Below, in pieces: positions 62,993 through 64,000 of a DNA stretch of 64,000 bases. The notes under the pieces are model-generated. The model searched no databases and had not been told where the DNA came from. It saw nothing but the letters and a program-made list of their open reading frames with translations. Made by a program: the position numbers and the translations under genes. Origin of the DNA: Blautia sp. An81 (lineage in GTDB: Bacteria; Bacillota; Clostridia; Lachnospirales; Lachnospiraceae); contig NZ_NFHH01000007.1 in NCBI RefSeq assembly GCF_002161285.1, positions 1 through 64,000 on the forward strand, written 5' to 3'. Within the stretch, counting starts at the first letter, position 1; each line of letters begins with the position of its first letter.

Positions 62993-64000
62993 CTAGATGT
63001 TGACTACAGACTCACAGCATCTGAAGTCTGTATCAATGGTATTAGCGATTACCTGAGCCTTAAATTTTCTTTCTTCGCACATTGTCCCTGGAGTTCCTCC
63101 GCATACATTTATGTCATCCGGAACCACAAATTTAACGCATTTTACCTGAATATCCCGGCATCCAGGATAGTGGTGGGCAGGAATTGTCATGGTTTTCAGG
63201 CCTCTCTGGTACTCCTTTCCATAGCAGTCAACTTCTGTAAGGATAATCCCCAGAGCCACTCTTTTATCCGGGCACACATTCTTAATGGTGAGGTTAAGTT
63301 CCAGTATTCTTCCCTGGGATTCCAGATATACATCCCCCAGATCTATCACAGCAAAGTCCTTACATCCTTCCACTTTAAAGTCTATGGGGCGTGGGCATTT
63401 CTCCGGGGTCACCGGCTTCTCGCAGTCTACAATCACATAAGGTTCCGGGAAAATCACCTTATTTCCATCTTTATCGGAATAGGTAATAGAAGCATTCACA
63501 AGTTTTTTCCCCGAGGTCTGGCCTATATGCTTAATAAAGAACTCCAGGGAAGCTCCCTCATTTCCGGAAACCCCCAGCTCAGAAATTTTCCACTGAAGTG
63601 TGGTGGAATTTACCATCTCAGCGGTACCTTTGCTGGGAGGATTGATGCTCACGATGCTGAAATCTGGGTTTACTTCCTCGTCAATAACAATATCAAGGGC
63701 CCCAGGTTTTGAAATGTCAGCCGCTAAATCTGCAAATAAATCCTCCAGTTCTTCCTCATCCGGCGTCACCGCCACATGAGATGCATCCGGGTCTGTGGCC
63801 CAGTCGTTAAGCACTTCCACGTCTATTCCATCGTCCCCCAGAAGTCCGATACAGTAGATGACGATTCCTGCATCCCTGGCTTCTGCCGCCACAGGGGCTG
63901 GAGGAGCTCCGGCTGTGGTTTTTCCATCTGTAAACATAATGATCACCCTGGCATTGGAGGAGGCGGGATCGAAAAGCTGGATAGCCTTGGAAAAAGCGTC
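62993..64000 (-). CDS. VWA-domain surface protein, 5' end outside the window
   Basis: The frame is open to the window edge, so only the C-terminal 335 residues are seen. The first part is a von Willebrand A domain (VIIMFTDGKTTAGAPP, the Asp-Gly of the MIDAS second motif; IVIYCIGLLGDDGIDVEVLNDWATDPDASHVAV). It is followed by a beta-sandwich (about 105-175, FSIVSINPPSKGTAEMVNSTTLQWKISEL) and a Cys-rich C-terminal domain (CPRPIDFKVEGCKDFAVIDLGDVYLESQG ... CVKFVVPDDINVCGG). The mix suggests a secreted or surface adhesive protein, but signal peptide and anchor are not visible. No sortase motif at the C-terminus. Confidence 0.85.
   Translation of the reverse strand, partial: DAFSKAIQLFDPASSNARVIIMFTDGKTTAGAPPAPVAAEARDAGIVIYCIGLLGDDGIDVEVLNDWATDPDASHVAVTPDEEELEDLFADLAADISKPGALDIVIDEEVNPDFSIVSINPPSKGTAEMVNSTTLQWKISELGVSGNEGASLEFFIKHIGQTSGKKLVNASITYSDKDGNKVIFPEPYVIVDCEKPVTPEKCPRPIDFKVEGCKDFAVIDLGDVYLESQGRILELNLTIKNVCPDKRVALGIILTEVDCYGKEYQRGLKTMTIPAHHYPGCRDIQVKCVKFVVPDDINVCGGTPGTMCEERKFKAQVIANTIDTDFRCCESVVNI

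Overview
The window looks like a chromosomal segment of a low-to-mid GC Gram-positive anaerobe of the Clostridia, most likely family Lachnospiraceae (Blautia/Ruminococcus/Dorea-like; genus not resolved). The reasons are inference from gene content: a complete bacterial V-type ATPase operon with Na+-site residues, AGGAGG ribosome binding sites with several TTG/GTG starts, a YtvI-like membrane protein, a TSCPD-domain protein, and many short intrinsic-terminator-bounded operons. No rRNA, tRNA, CRISPR array, insertion sequence or integrase was recognised.

Layout. 1-6165 (minus): a DNA-repair-flavoured operon, MrfA-like helicase, UvrD-like helicase (frameshifted), alkyltransferase-like protein and a HAD phosphatase. 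6316-7619 (plus): PadR regulator, DUF2812 membrane protein and a small DUF6440 protein behind a promoter with overlapping palindromes. 7634-9358: pRiA4b ORF-3-like/SEC-C protein. 9769-18581: V-ATPase genes H-I-K-E-C-F-A-B-D. 18654-21849: orphan sugar-binding lipoprotein, YtvI-like protein, RluA-type pseudouridine synthase. 21881-22854: AT-rich, ORF-free stretch with a sigma70-type promoter and many helices, read here as a large structured RNA candidate. 23023-29447: aconitase-family hydratase, CdaR-type regulator, L-arabinose isomerase and a divergent AraC regulator. 29461-33544: MsmX-type ATPase, small hypothetical, XRE regulator, HPr-like protein with Cys15, glucose-6-phosphate isomerase. 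33607-40510: membrane protein, MTA/SAH nucleosidase, TSCPD protein, an EndoQ-like PHP/UvrD helicase fusion, MATE transporter. 40524-49197: foldase-like lipoprotein, Mfd, Pth, two CobW-type GTPases (one fused to a TIGR03943/DUF1980-like domain), DapF-like protein. 49400-53934: threonine aldolase, Panacea-domain antitoxin with a short probable toxin remnant, dipeptidase, ArsP_2-type metal exporter with a 19-bp-spacer promoter. 54057-61900: beta-galactosidase, flavodoxin, aromatic-acid-exporter-like protein, a two-component system with a small membrane protein, Rrf2 regulator. 61985-64000: a low-GC PBECR4-type nuclease gene preceded by two 88-nt-spaced RNA repeats and a terminator, then a VWA-domain surface protein cut by the window edge.

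How the parts work together. Sugar use is visible as pieces (arabinose isomerase, beta-galactosidase, a shared ABC ATPase, an orphan binding protein, phosphoglucose isomerase) whose permeases lie elsewhere. Genome maintenance is strongly represented: MrfA-like, UvrD-like, ATL, EndoQ-UvrD fusion and Mfd. Metal handling is represented by the two G3E GTPases and the His-rich exporter.

The two most interesting signals are the candidate ~0.94-kb structured RNA at 21881-22819 and the nuclease gene at 62265 with its repeat-plus-terminator leader, which has the layout of a type III-like toxin-antitoxin locus. Both are read from sequence by eye and need the specific searches given in the findings.
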